Origin: Micromonospora sp. WMMD961
Lineage (GTDB): Bacteria; Actinomycetota; Actinomycetes; Mycobacteriales; Micromonosporaceae
Direction of reading: 5' to 3'
Length of the DNA: 64,000 bases
Assembly (NCBI RefSeq): GCF_029626145.1
Contig: NZ_JARUBJ010000002.1
Span: forward strand, 5,801,501 to 5,865,500
Shown: positions 16,936 through 25,436 of the stretch, piece after piece
Position numbering within the stretch: the stretch's first letter is position 1
How the letters are laid out: every line of letters starts with the position of its first letter
Made by a program: the position numbers and the translations under genes
Notes under the pieces: generated by a model
Seen by the model: only the letters and a program-made list of their open reading frames with translations
Told to the model about the DNA's origin: nothing
Databases searched by the model: none

Positions 16936-17097
16936 CCGGCCGCGCCGGCCGCCACCACCATCGGCAACCCGGCCGCCACCACCGTCGGCGTCTTTGCCGC
17001 CACCCCGAGTATCAGAGGGTGGATCACTGGTCCCGGATCGGCCCACATCGCGATAGGTTCGAAACGCCAATAGCAGTGACGAGAGGTGGCGGCACGG

Positions 17098-18540
17098 ATG
17101 GCTGAGCAGGCGAGGGCACAGATCGGTGTGACCGGGTTGGCGGTGATGGGTCGCAACGTGGCCCGCAACCTGGCCCGCAACGGCTTCACGGTGGCGGTGC
17201 ACAACCGGTCGCCGGAGCGCACCCGCAGCCTGGTCGCGGAGCACGGCGACGAGGGCACCTTCGTGCCGGGCGAGACGATGGCCGACTTCGTGGCGTCACT
17301 GGAACGACCGCGCGCGGTCATCGTCATGGTCAAGGCCGGTGCGCCCACCGACGCGGTGATCGACGAGTTGGTGCCGCTGCTGGAGGAGGGCGACATCATC
17401 GTCGACTGCGGCAACGCCCACTTCGCCGACACCCGCCGCCGGGAGGAGGCGCTGCGCGCGCAGGGGCTGCACTTCAGCGGCACCGGCGTCTCCGGTGGTG
17501 AGGAGGGTGCGCTGCTCGGTCCGAGCATCATGCCGGGCGGCTCCGCCGAGTCGTACGCCAAGCTCGGGCCCATGTTCGAGAAGATCGCCGCGCAGGTGGA
17601 CGGTGTCCCGTGCTGCATGCACGTCGGGCCGGACGGCGCCGGGCACTTCGTCAAGATGGTGCACAACGGCATCGAGTACGCCGACATGCAGCTCATCGCC
17701 GAGGCGTACGACCTGCTGCGGGCCGGTCTGGGCGCGGAGCCGGCGGAGATCGCGGAGATCTTCCGCGACTGGAACAACGGCGAGCTGGAGTCGTTCCTCA
17801 TCGAGATCACCGCCGATGTGCTCGCACACACCGACGCGGCGACCGGGCGGGCGTTCGTGGACATCGTGCAGGACCGGGCCGAGCAGAAGGGCACCGGCCG
17901 GTGGACCGTGCAGAGCGCCCTAGACCTGGGCATACCGATCACCGGGATCGCCGAGGCGACCTTCGCCCGCTCGCTGTCCGGGCACGTCGACCAGCGGGAG
18001 GCGGCCCGCCGGGCGTTCCCGGACGCGGGTGAGAAGTGGCAGGTCACCGACCGGGACGCGTTCGTCGAGGACGTCCGCCGGGCGCTGCTCGCTTCCAAGA
18101 TCGTCGCGTACGCGCAGGGCTTCGACCACATCCGGGCCGGCAGCCAGGAGTACGACTGGGACATCGACCTCGGTGGCACGGCGACGATCTGGCGGGGCGG
18201 CTGCATCATCCGGGCCCGCTTCCTCGACCGCATCCGCGAGGCGTACGACCAGCAGCCCGACCTGCCGACCCTGCTGGTGGCACCGTATTTCGCCGAGGCC
18301 GTCGCGGCCGGCGTGCCGAGCTGGCGACGGGTGGTGGGTGACGCGACCCGGGCCGGTGTGCCGACGCCCGCGTTCTCGTCGTCACTGGCGTACTTCGACG
18401 CGCTACGCGCCGAGCGGTTGCCCGCCGCGCTGATCCAGGGCCTGCGGGACAACTTCGGCGCACACACCTACCAGCGGGTGGACCGGGACGGCTCGTTCCA
18501 CACCACCTGGGCCGCCGACCGCACCGAGTCCCCGGCGTAA
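17098..18540 (+). CDS. gnd: 6-phosphogluconate dehydrogenase, decarboxylating
   Basis: 480 residues, normal for the long family form. N-terminal NADP-binding Rossmann domain with GVTGLAVMGRNVARNLARNG (~9-28) and HNRSPERT. The catalytic region has VSGGEEGALLGPSIMPGG (~130-147) and FVKMVHNGIEYADMQLIAEA (~183-202; the Lys and Asn/Glu of the active site). The C-terminal helical domain contains GTATIWRGGCIIRA. It converts 6-phosphogluconate to ribulose-5-phosphate in the oxidative pentose phosphate pathway. ATG 17098 was preferred; GTG 17086 is an in-frame alternative. Confidence 0.96.
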   Translation: MAEQARAQIGVTGLAVMGRNVARNLARNGFTVAVHNRSPERTRSLVAEHGDEGTFVPGETMADFVASLERPRAVIVMVKAGAPTDAVIDELVPLLEEGDIIVDCGNAHFADTRRREEALRAQGLHFSGTGVSGGEEGALLGPSIMPGGSAESYAKLGPMFEKIAAQVDGVPCCMHVGPDGAGHFVKMVHNGIEYADMQLIAEAYDLLRAGLGAEPAEIAEIFRDWNNGELESFLIEITADVLAHTDAATGRAFVDIVQDRAEQKGTGRWTVQSALDLGIPITGIAEATFARSLSGHVDQREAARRAFPDAGEKWQVTDRDAFVEDVRRALLASKIVAYAQGFDHIRAGSQEYDWDIDLGGTATIWRGGCIIRARFLDRIREAYDQQPDLPTLLVAPYFAEAVAAGVPSWRRVVGDATRAGVPTPAFSSSLAYFDALRAERLPAALIQGLRDNFGAHTYQRVDRDGSFHTTWAADRTESPA

Positions 18541-18571
18541 CAAACCCACCGCCAACGGCCCACCGCCCCCC

Positions 18572-18616
18572 GGCCCCGGCCCCGGCCCCGGCCCCGGCCC
18601 CGGCCCCGGCCCCGGC
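18572..18616. repeat. GGCCCC hexanucleotide tandem repeat (about 7.5 units)
   Basis: Seven perfect GGCCCC units (GGGGCC on the other strand) follow one another, plus a partial unit, just downstream of gnd. The G-rich strand could form G-quadruplexes, and such repeats change length by slippage. The region is non-coding. Confidence 0.9.
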
Positions 18617-18617
18617 A

Positions 18618-18691
18618 TGATCGTGCTCGATCCATGATGTAGTGGCCCCCCCTTGCGCGGAGGCCACTACATCCATGTTCGAGCAGGATCA
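18618..18691. repeat. Long imperfect inverted repeat downstream of gnd
   Basis: TGATCGTGCTCGATCCATGA... at 18618 pairs with ...TCCATGTTCGAGCAGGATCA ending 18691. The inner arms GATGTAGTGGCC and GGCCACTACATC are perfect, with a short loop of CCCCCTTGCGCGG type. Arms total about 29-30 bp with a few mismatches. It separates convergent gnd and pirin, so it could serve as a bidirectional terminator; its length and GATC-containing ends also fit a dispersed palindrome. Confidence 0.8.
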
Positions 18692-18723
18692 CGCGAGACG
18701 ACGGGTGGGCGCGCGGGCACCCG

Positions 18724-19485
18724 TCAGCTGATCGTCGCGTGCATCTCCCAGACGAGGATCTCGGCCGGTTCGTCGGCGGTGACCCGTCGGCCGCCGGTCA
18801 TGGTCAGCCGGGCCGCGTCGCCGGTGCCCAGTGGCCCGCTGCCCTCCAGGGTGACCGTGCCGTTGGGCACGTACAGGTGCACGAAGGGCGCGTCGGGGAT
18901 GGTGACCTCGTCGCCGGGGGCGAGTCGGGCAGCGTGCAGCGTCGCGTACCGGTTGCGGATCCGGATCGCGGACGCGCCGTCGTAGCGTTCCATCCCGGAG
19001 GCGATCGGCACCAGGCCGCCGCGCAGCAGCTCGTCCTCGATCTCCAACTGCTCGTAGCCGGGGTCGACACCCTGCTCGTCGGGGAGCACCCACATCTGCA
19101 CGAAGTGGACCGGGTCGCTGTGCGGCTCCTGGTTGTCGAGCCGCCAGGCGTCGTTCTTCTCCGAGTGCAGGATGCCGGTGCCGGCGCTCATCCGCTGCGC
19201 CAGCCCCGGGTAGATCACCCCGGAGTGCCCGGTGGAGTCCTGGTGCACCAGCGAGCCACGGAGCACCCAGGTGACGATCTCCATGTCCTGGTGCGGGTGG
19301 GTTTCGAAGCCGGCACCCGGTCGAACCACGTCGTCGTTGTTGACCAGCAGCACACCGTGGTGGGTGTTGGCCGGGTCGTAGTGCCGGGAGAACGAGAACG
19401 AGTGGTGGGAGTCCAGCCAGGAGATCCGGGTGGTGAAGCGGTCCGCGCCACGACGGACGTCGACCGCGGGGGCCGGAGCGGTCAC
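18724..19485 (-). CDS. Pirin-family protein
   Basis: 253 residues, bicupin. The N-terminal cupin has the pirin metal motif: HPHQDMEIVTWVLRGSLVHQDS (~63-84) and GTGILHSEKND (~103) provide the His/His/His/Glu ligands. RQYDPANTHHG-like sequence (SFSRHYDPANTHHGVLLVNND) is the classic N-terminus. Pirins bind Fe and may act as quercetin dioxygenases or redox sensors; the role here is unknown. The start overlaps the stop of the small upstream gene (GTGA), so they form a two-gene operon. Confidence 0.9.
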   Translation of the reverse strand: MTAPAPAVDVRRGADRFTTRISWLDSHHSFSFSRHYDPANTHHGVLLVNNDDVVRPGAGFETHPHQDMEIVTWVLRGSLVHQDSTGHSGVIYPGLAQRMSAGTGILHSEKNDAWRLDNQEPHSDPVHFVQMWVLPDEQGVDPGYEQLEIEDELLRGGLVPIASGMERYDGASAIRIRNRYATLHAARLAPGDEVTIPDAPFVHLYVPNGTVTLEGSGPLGTGDAARLTMTGGRRVTADEPAEILVWEMHATIS

Positions 19486-19709
19486 CAGGCACGCTGCCCG
19501 GCGTCAGGGGTCGACGGCGCCCAGGTCAGGGCCGGCTCTCCGGAGGCCAGCTCGGCGATCTCGCCGGAACGGAGCTGCGGTGTGTGGCCGAACTCGGCGC
19601 AGTGCTGCTCGGCGATCTCGGCACAGATGTCGGCCACCTGCTCGCAGATCGGGTCACCCAGATCGGCCGCGTTCAACGCCATGATCATCTTGAACCGGAG
19701 ATCCCGCAT
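19482..19709 (-). CDS. Small hypothetical protein upstream of pirin
   Basis: 75 residues from ATG 19709: MRDLRFKMIMALNAADLGD, then PICEQVADICAEIAEQHCAE and a Ser/Pro-rich end. Three Cys spaced along one helix (CEQVADIC ... HC) could bind metal. The 4-nt overlap with pirin and the helical pattern support it as real. No family recognised. Confidence 0.55.
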   Translation of the reverse strand: MRDLRFKMIMALNAADLGDPICEQVADICAEIAEQHCAEFGHTPQLRSGEIAELASGEPALTWAPSTPDAGQRAW

Positions 19710-19810
19710 GCGCACTCCAACCGCCGTCGGCCCGCCCTCTCCGGACCCTACCCGCCGCCAATCCCCACCATCCGGCGAAACCCCCACCCCAACCCCACCC
19801 CCGAGCGCGC

Positions 19811-19881
19811 CGATCATGGAGTTGTGGTGGTGAACAGAAGTCGCGAAAGCACCTGAAAAGGCCACCACAACTCCATGATCG
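19811..19881. repeat. Perfect inverted repeat, 20-bp arms, 31-nt loop
   Basis: CGATCATGGAGTTGTGGTGG (19811-19830) and its exact reverse complement at 19862-19881. It lies in the gap between two minus-strand genes, not at the end of a plus-strand gene, and lacks a T-run. Perfect arms with a long loop resemble a mobile palindromic element more than a terminator. The GATCATG ends resemble those of the 18618-18691 repeat. Confidence 0.85.
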
Positions 19882-19891
19882 ACTGGGTCAT

Positions 19892-19921
19892 GGGCGGGTG
19901 GGCGGGTGGGCGGGTGGGTGG
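19892..19921 (+). other. Putative G-quadruplex tract
   Basis: GGGCGGGTGGGCGGGTGGGC and further GGGTGGGTGG: seven GGG runs separated by single bases on the plus strand. Single-base loops give very stable intramolecular quadruplexes. It lies directly after the 20-bp palindrome and upstream of no plus-strand gene; on the minus strand it is about 50 nt past the end of the small gene at 19975. Confidence 0.7.
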
Positions 19922-19974
19922 CACGTGGCACGGCGCCGCCCGCGGGATCGCGGGCGGCGCCGGGGAGATCGGGC

Positions 19975-20160
19975 TCAGAAGAAGCGGCGGCGCTTGGCCT
20001 TCTGGGGGCGGATCAGGTCGGCGCCCTTGGTCAGCAACCGGGTCGCCCCGGAGGGACCACGCCGGGCCTCCAAGCTGTGGCTGAGCTTGCGCGCGCCGGC
20101 AGCCGCCAGCGGCACGGCGATCGCCATCACCGCCCACTGGGCAATGCGCTTCTGGATCAT
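19975..20160 (-). CDS. Small basic protein with one hydrophobic segment
   Basis: 61 residues from ATG 20160 with AGGTG upstream. IAQWAVMAIAVPLAAAGARK (~6-25) is a membrane-spanning segment and the rest is strongly basic, ending in KAKRRRFF. Resembles small actinobacterial membrane-associated proteins of unknown function. The good ribosome site makes it credible. Confidence 0.6.
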   Translation of the reverse strand: MIQKRIAQWAVMAIAVPLAAAGARKLSHSLEARRGPSGATRLLTKGADLIRPQKAKRRRFF

Positions 20161-20226
20161 GTGGGTTCACCTCCGTCAGTGGCTTCTGACGTCACTGATA
20201 CCCAGAGTGACGTGCGGGTAAGCGCG

Positions 20227-21042
20227 TCAGCCCAGAACCGGGGCGACCGGATTGGGCAGCGCGCCACCGAAGCGCCGGTCCCGCTGCGCGTACAGCTCGC
20301 ACGCGTACCAGAGGTGGCGGCGGTCGAAGTCGGGCCAGAGCGTGTCCAGGAAGACCAACTCGGCGTACGCGGTCTGCCAGAGCAGGAAGTTGGAGATCCG
20401 CTCCTCCCCGGAGGGGCGCAGGAACAGGTCCACCTCGGGAATCTCCGGGTGGTACAGGTACTTCGCGACGGTCTTCTCGGTGACCTTCGCCGGGTCCAGC
20501 CGGCCGGCCGCCACGTCCCGCGCGATCGCGGCGGCGGCGTCGCCGATCTCGGCCTGCCCGCCGTAGTTGACGCAGAACTGCAGGGTCAGCGTCGAGTTGC
20601 CCTGCGACATCTCCTCGGCGGTCTGCAGTTCGGAGATGACGCTCTTCCACAACCGCCCGGGTCGACCCGACCAGACCACCCGGACTCCGAGGTCGACCAG
20701 CTGGTCACGGCGGCGACGGATCACGTCCCGGTTGAAGCCCATCAGGAACCGGACCTCGTCCGGCGAGCGCCGCCAGTTCTCGGTCGAGAACGCGTACGCC
20801 GACAGGTAGGGGATGCCCATCTCGATGGCACCCTCGATGGTGTCGAAGAGGCTGTGCTCCCCCGCCTCGTGCCCCTTGGTGCGGGGCAGTCCGCGGTCCT
20901 TGGCCCACCGACCGTTGCCGTCCATCACCACCGCCACGTGCCTCGGCACCGCCTCAACGGGCAGCGCCGGCGGCCGGGCGCCGGACGGGTGTGGGGTCGG
21001 GGGCGTCGGCTCGCGCCGGCTGGCCTTCTTCGATCGGATCAC
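20227..21042 (-). CDS. uppS: (Z)-polyprenyl (decaprenyl/undecaprenyl) diphosphate synthase
   Basis: 271 residues, cis-prenyltransferase. HVAVVMDGNGRWAKDRGLPR (~36-55) is the pyrophosphate-binding signature with the catalytic Asp; GHEAG, YAFSTENWRRSPDEV (~85) and the C-terminal DLFLRPSGEERISNFLLWQT (~205-224) complete the active site. It makes the lipid carrier for peptidoglycan. GTG 21042 lies next to the recO stop, with AGGGAG inside the end of recO, so it is coupled to recO. recO-uppS adjacency is typical of actinobacteria. Confidence 0.94.
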   Translation of the reverse strand: MIRSKKASRREPTPPTPHPSGARPPALPVEAVPRHVAVVMDGNGRWAKDRGLPRTKGHEAGEHSLFDTIEGAIEMGIPYLSAYAFSTENWRRSPDEVRFLMGFNRDVIRRRRDQLVDLGVRVVWSGRPGRLWKSVISELQTAEEMSQGNSTLTLQFCVNYGGQAEIGDAAAAIARDVAAGRLDPAKVTEKTVAKYLYHPEIPEVDLFLRPSGEERISNFLLWQTAYAELVFLDTLWPDFDRRHLWYACELYAQRDRRFGGALPNPVAPVLG

Positions 21043-21046
21043 TCGG

Positions 21047-21913
21047 TCACTCCCTGTTCGCACCGTCCGCCCCGGCCTCGACGTCGCCGCGTGGCCGGAG
21101 CACCACGACCCCGGTGCCCTCCGGCGGCGAGGCCGCGCCGACCGCCGAGGGACCCCGGTCGACCAGCGGCAGCGAGCGTAGCGCGCGCTCCAGGTGCCAC
21201 TGCAGGTGAGCCGCGACCAGCCCACTGCACTCCCGGCGTACCCCGGTGTCGGTGGCGTCGGCGAGCACCCAGTCGCCGGTGGTCAGCGCGGACATCAGGT
21301 CGATGGTGGCCGGCGCGGGGTGGGCCGCGCCGGGTGGTCGACAGTCCGGGCAGACCGCCCCGCCGGCGGGCACGGAGAACGCCCGGTGCCGACCCGGGGT
21401 GCCGCAGACCGCGCAGGCGATCAGTGCCGGCGCCCAACCCGCGAGGGCCATCCCCCGCAGCAGGTACGCGTCGAGAACCAGGGTGGTGGCGTGCTCGCCC
21501 CGGGACAGCGCCTTCAGCGCGCCCAGGGTGAGCTGGAACAGCCGCAGCGACGGCTCCCGCTCCACCGGGGTCAACCGCTCGGCGGTCTCGGCGATCGCAC
21601 TGGCCGCCGTGTAGCGCGGGTAGTCCCCCAGGAACCGTTTGCCGTACAGGTCGATGCCCTCGACCTGGCTGACGGTGTGCAGAGAACTGCCGTGGTTGCC
21701 CTTCGGATCACCGGCGAGCTGAAGGTCGACGTGGCCGAACGGTTCCAGCCGTGCGCCGAACTTGCTGGTGGTGCGGCGGACCCCTCGGGCCACCGCGCGC
21801 AGCCGGCCATGTCGACGGGTGAGCAGGGTGATGATCCGGTCGGACTCGCCGAGTTTCTGCACACGCAACACCACCGCGTCGTCGCGGTAGAGCTGTCGGC
21901 GGTACCCGGCCAT
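21047..21913 (-). CDS. recO: DNA repair protein RecO
   Basis: 288 residues. The N-terminal OB-fold has YRDDAVVLRVQKLGESDRII (~9-28), the helical middle has SLRLFQLTLGALKAL, and the zinc finger CAVCG ... CPDC is at ~170-195. RecO loads RecA with RecF/RecR in gapped-DNA repair. The C-terminal extension of ~40 Pro/Gly-rich residues is longer than in E. coli but usual for actinobacteria. Co-transcribed with uppS. Confidence 0.92.
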   Translation of the reverse strand: MAGYRRQLYRDDAVVLRVQKLGESDRIITLLTRRHGRLRAVARGVRRTTSKFGARLEPFGHVDLQLAGDPKGNHGSSLHTVSQVEGIDLYGKRFLGDYPRYTAASAIAETAERLTPVEREPSLRLFQLTLGALKALSRGEHATTLVLDAYLLRGMALAGWAPALIACAVCGTPGRHRAFSVPAGGAVCPDCRPPGAAHPAPATIDLMSALTTGDWVLADATDTGVRRECSGLVAAHLQWHLERALRSLPLVDRGPSAVGAASPPEGTGVVVLRPRGDVEAGADGANRE

Positions 21914-22015
21914 CGGGCCATTCTCCCTCGGGGTGGGAAATCAGGGTTGGTTCGGGGTGGAGGCGCGGATGAACCCCGATGCGCGTGGCTCGTCAGCGGT
22001 CGTAGCGTGCTGAGC

Positions 22016-22822
22016 ATGGCAATGCAACCGACCACCGGCGGTCTCCGTCGTCGCGCCGCCGCCCCCGTCGCCCTGGGGCTGGCAACCACCCTCATCGTGC
22101 TTGCCGGGTGTGACAACCTGGCCATGCGTCGGCTCGACTACGACGACACCGAGCCGGTGAAGATCACCTCGATCCGGGTGCTGCCGGGGGCCGGCGACGT
22201 GATCGTCCGGGGCACCGGCACGGCGGCGGAGGCGCGGATCAAGCGGGTGGTGCGCTACCAGGGCGGCGAGCCCCGGGCCCGGTACGAGATCAAGGGCAGC
22301 GAGCTGGTGCTGGACACCGACTGCGGCGACCGGTGCAGCGTCTCCTACGAGGTGACCGTGCCGGAGGGCGTGACCCTGCAGGGCGAGTCCGGCTCCGGTG
22401 ACGTCGAGCTGAGCCGGGTCGGCACGGTGGATCTGCGGCTGGGCTCCGGCGACGTACGGGTCGTCGGCGCGTCCGGCGCGGTCGGAGTCGAGACCGGCTC
22501 GGGCAACATCGACGTGAGCGAGGTGAGCGGGGCCGTACGCCTGCGTGCCGGATCCGGCGACATCACCGCACGGCGGCTCGGTGGCACGACGGACGCCGAA
22601 GCCGGCTCCGGCAATGTCACCGTCGAGCTGGACAAACCGGCCGCCGCGCGGGCGCACGCGTCCAGCGGCGACGTGATGTTGCTGGTGCCGCCGGGCAGCT
22701 ACCGGGTGCGCTCCGGCGCGGGGTCCGGTGACGCCCGGGTCACCGTCGCCGACGACCCGGCCGCGTCCCTGGTGCTCGACGGTTCAGCCGGCAGCGGCAA
22801 CGTGACGATCAGCCAGCGTTGA
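22016..22822 (+). CDS. DUF4097-type beta-repeat lipoprotein
   Basis: 268 residues. Signal peptide with lipobox VLAGC (Cys ~32), then repeated short beta units ending in GSGD/GSGN: GESGSGDVEL, RLGSGDVRV, ETGSGNIDV, RAGSGDITA, EAGSGNVTV, HASSGDVML, GAGSGDARV, GSAGSGNVTI. This right-handed beta-helix-like ladder is DUF4097. Such proteins are often surface-exposed adhesive or envelope-stress proteins; the role is unknown. The 3' end overlaps the convergent acyltransferase gene by 14 nt. Confidence 0.85.
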   Translation: MAMQPTTGGLRRRAAAPVALGLATTLIVLAGCDNLAMRRLDYDDTEPVKITSIRVLPGAGDVIVRGTGTAAEARIKRVVRYQGGEPRARYEIKGSELVLDTDCGDRCSVSYEVTVPEGVTLQGESGSGDVELSRVGTVDLRLGSGDVRVVGASGAVGVETGSGNIDVSEVSGAVRLRAGSGDITARRLGGTTDAEAGSGNVTVELDKPAAARAHASSGDVMLLVPPGSYRVRSGAGSGDARVTVADDPAASLVLDGSAGSGNVTISQR

Positions 22823-23957
22823 CGTCGACCGTGGTCGGCTCACCGGCCGACGACCGCTGGGCCGGCACCACGGCCCGGTCGAGGACGCGCCCGGGCGGCC
22901 GAGCACCGGGGCGGGCGCTCGGCCGCGCAGCGTCGGGGGCGGGCACCTCGGCCGATCGCCTCGGACCACCGGGGATCAACTCCGGGCGGCGGCGGGCGGC
23001 GACGTCCTCGACCCAGCCGACGGCCAGGGTGACCAACCCGACCAGCGCGAAGACCAGCAACACCCGGATGGCCAGCCCCACCGGATCCCGGTGGGACCAA
23101 CCCACCACGTCGACCAGCGGGGTGAGCGCCACCACGAACGGCATGTGCCAGAGATAGATGGTGAGCGCCCGCCGGTTGACCACGGTCACCGCCCGGTCGG
23201 CCAGCCGGCGTCGACTCAGCCAGGCCACCCCCGAGGGAGCCCGACCCAGGACGACCAGGATGAACGCGGCCGACCAGAGGGCGTTGCCCAGGTGGTTGTC
23301 GTTCAGGTCGTACCCCCGTGACCCGGGATGCCCCACGATCCAGGCGCCGCCGCCCACCGCGAGGGCGAGGGCCACCGGGTACAGCACCCGGCCGGAGAGC
23401 CGGCGCAGCATCCCGGCATGGTGGGCGAAGCCCAGCATCCACGCTCCGAAGTAGAGCCCGAACTCGCGCAGCACCGGTGGCGCGGGGTAGATCCCCGCCT
23501 CGATCGCCACCAGGAGGAGGTACGGGGCGAGCAGGGTGGGCAGCGGGGCACGTCGGAACAGCCAGTACGCGACAGGTGAGGCGAGCACGAACCACAGGTA
23601 GTCGCGCAGGTACCAGATGACGCTCAGTGCCAGCGCACCCCAGTTGTTGGCCGGCGGGTCGGCGATCGGGAACAGCCACAGCAGCACCCGGGGGCTCACC
23701 GGCATCCCGGTGAGCAGCATGGCGGGCACGAAGACCGCCGCGAGCACCCACAGCGACGGGAGTAGCCGGCGCAGTCGACGCCCGACCGCCGCCGGTCCGG
23801 AACGGGTCAGCGACGCGGCCATCAACGAACCGGCCAGCGCGAACATCACCGACATGGCGGGGAAGACGAGGGTGAGGGTCGCCCAGCCCGTGACGTGGTA
23901 GACGACCACTCGGACGATGGCCAGGAAACGGAGCAGATCAAGGTACCTGTTGCGCAT
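22809..23957 (-). CDS. Integral membrane acyltransferase (acyltransferase-3 family)
   Basis: 382 residues with about ten membrane helices. RNRYLDLLRFLAIVRVVVYH (~2-21) contains the conserved Arg and His of acyltransferase 3 enzymes, here RVVVYHV. Late helices include ALTIYLWHMPFVVAL, the other conserved motif. The C-terminal 70 residues are Pro/Arg-rich and cytoplasmic. These enzymes O-acylate sugars of cell-surface glycans or natural products. Substrate unknown. It overlaps the convergent gene by 14 nt. Confidence 0.87.
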   Translation of the reverse strand: MRNRYLDLLRFLAIVRVVVYHVTGWATLTLVFPAMSVMFALAGSLMAASLTRSGPAAVGRRLRRLLPSLWVLAAVFVPAMLLTGMPVSPRVLLWLFPIADPPANNWGALALSVIWYLRDYLWFVLASPVAYWLFRRAPLPTLLAPYLLLVAIEAGIYPAPPVLREFGLYFGAWMLGFAHHAGMLRRLSGRVLYPVALALAVGGGAWIVGHPGSRGYDLNDNHLGNALWSAAFILVVLGRAPSGVAWLSRRRLADRAVTVVNRRALTIYLWHMPFVVALTPLVDVVGWSHRDPVGLAIRVLLVFALVGLVTLAVGWVEDVAARRRPELIPGGPRRSAEVPAPDAARPSARPGARPPGRVLDRAVVPAQRSSAGEPTTVDVNAG

Positions 23958-24147
23958 CAGCCTGCATCTCGGTCGGGGACGCCGGGCGTCTTTCCCCTAC
24001 CCTGCGCGGTGCCCGCGTGAAACGGGCGACACCCCCGACCAAACGTGAATCTTTCCACCGACACGACCGAAGACGATCATGAGGTACGGCGACAGCCGTG
24101 CCCGCGCCGGCCGGCCCCCGATCGGCCGGCCGGTCGGTGCGGTGGGA

Positions 24148-25053
24148 TCAGAAGCCCAGCTTGCGCAGCTGCTTCGGATCGCGCTGCCAGTCCTTCGCCA
24201 CCCGCACGTGCAGGTCGAGATAGACCCGGCTGCCCAGCAACTCCTCGATCTGCCGACGGGCGTTGGTGCCGACCTCCTTGAGCCGGCTCGCCCGATGACC
24301 GATGACGATCGCCTTCTGGCTGGGTCGCTCGACGTACACGTCGGCGTAGATCTTCATCAGTTGACCTTCGGGGATCATCTCCTCCACCACCACGGCGATG
24401 GAGTGCGGCAGCTCGTCGCGGACCCCCTCCAGCGCGGCCTCCCGGATCAGCTCCGCGACCATCACCTGCTCGGGGTCGTCGGTCAGCATGTCGTCCGGGT
24501 AGAGCTGCGGCGACGGCGGCAGGTAGCCGGTCATCACGTCGACCAGAGTGTCCACCTGGTGCCCGGAGACCGCGCTCACCGGCACCACCGCGGCGAACTC
24601 CCCCAACTCGCTCACCGCGAGCAGTTGCTCCGCCAGGCGGCGCTTGTCCACCAGGTCGGTCTTGGTGACCACCGCCAGCACTGTCGCCTTCAACTCGGCC
24701 AACTCGCCGGTGATGAACCGGTCGCCGCGCCCGACCGGCTCATCCGCCGGGATACACAGGCCGATCACGTCGACCTCCGTCCAGGTGGACCGGACCAGAT
24801 CGTTGAGGCGCTCGCCGAGCAGCGTACGGGGGCGGTGCAGACCCGGGGTGTCCACGAGCACCAGCTGCGACTCCGGGCGGTGCAGCACGGCCCGGATGAC
24901 GTGCCGGGTGGTCTGCGGCTTGTTCGAGGTGATCGCGATCTTGGTGCCGACGATGGCGTTGGTCAGCGTCGACTTGCCCGCGTTGGGCCGACCGACGAAG
25001 CAGCCGAAACCGGCTCGGTACGGCCGTGCCTCCGGGTCCTGCACGGGGCTCAC
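24148..25053 (-). CDS. era: GTPase Era
   Basis: 301 residues. G1 GRPNAGKST (~21), G2 KPQTTRHVI, G3 LVDTPGLHR (~68), G4 VTKTDL (~125), then a C-terminal KH domain with ADVYVERPSQKAIVIG and RRQIEELLGSRVYLDLHVRV (~265-284). Era binds the 3' end of 16S rRNA and helps 30S maturation. It starts inside the stop of the cytidine-deaminase-like gene (4-nt overlap), last gene of the phoH-ybeY-CBS-era operon. Confidence 0.96.
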   Translation of the reverse strand: MSPVQDPEARPYRAGFGCFVGRPNAGKSTLTNAIVGTKIAITSNKPQTTRHVIRAVLHRPESQLVLVDTPGLHRPRTLLGERLNDLVRSTWTEVDVIGLCIPADEPVGRGDRFITGELAELKATVLAVVTKTDLVDKRRLAEQLLAVSELGEFAAVVPVSAVSGHQVDTLVDVMTGYLPPSPQLYPDDMLTDDPEQVMVAELIREAALEGVRDELPHSIAVVVEEMIPEGQLMKIYADVYVERPSQKAIVIGHRASRLKEVGTNARRQIEELLGSRVYLDLHVRVAKDWQRDPKQLRKLGF

Positions 25054-25436
25054 TGAGTCACCGTGCCGAGAACCGTGCCGTCGGGAGCGGCCACGTGGAT
25101 CGGGGCGTCCACCGCGAGGTCGCGCACCGCCGCGTACCCGGCGCCGTCCAGCGTCGACGCCTCGGTCACCACCACCGCGGCCTCCAGCCGGCTCGCCCCG
25201 GCCGCCACCGCCGACGCGACCGCCAACTGCAACGCGGTGAGGGTCAACGAGGGCAGCGCGACGCTGGCCGCCGCGTACGTCCGGCCGTCCTGATCCCGCA
25301 CCGCGGCGCCCTCCACGGCAGCGACCCGCGCGCGGGCGCCCCGGGCGAGGACGACGAGCTTGCCGTCCTCGGCGCTGAGCGCGGCGGACGCGATGGGGGT
25401 GGGCTGGGCGGCAGGCGCGGCGGGTGTGTCAGGCAT
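25050..25436 (-). CDS. Cytidine deaminase-fold protein without catalytic residues
   Basis: 128 residues. Its position between the CBS protein and era is that of the conserved hypothetical/cytidine-deaminase-like gene of actinobacteria (Rv2365c in M. tuberculosis). The fold is suggested by GARARVAAVEGAAVRDQDG, TYAAASVALPSLTLTALQLA and AVVVTEAS. The zinc motifs of active cytidine deaminases (H/C-A-E and P-C-x-x-C) are absent, as is any Cys, so it is probably not an active deaminase. It overlaps the CBS gene by 8 nt and era by 4 nt. Confidence 0.7.
   Translation of the reverse strand: MPDTPAAPAAQPTPIASAALSAEDGKLVVLARGARARVAAVEGAAVRDQDGRTYAAASVALPSLTLTALQLAVASAVAAGASRLEAAVVVTEASTLDGAGYAAVRDLAVDAPIHVAAPDGTVLGTVTQ

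Noticed and set aside
16620..18467. A 615-codon minus-strand open frame opposite gnd
   Set aside because: Antisense to 6-phosphogluconate dehydrogenase; Ser/Arg-rich translation with no motif.
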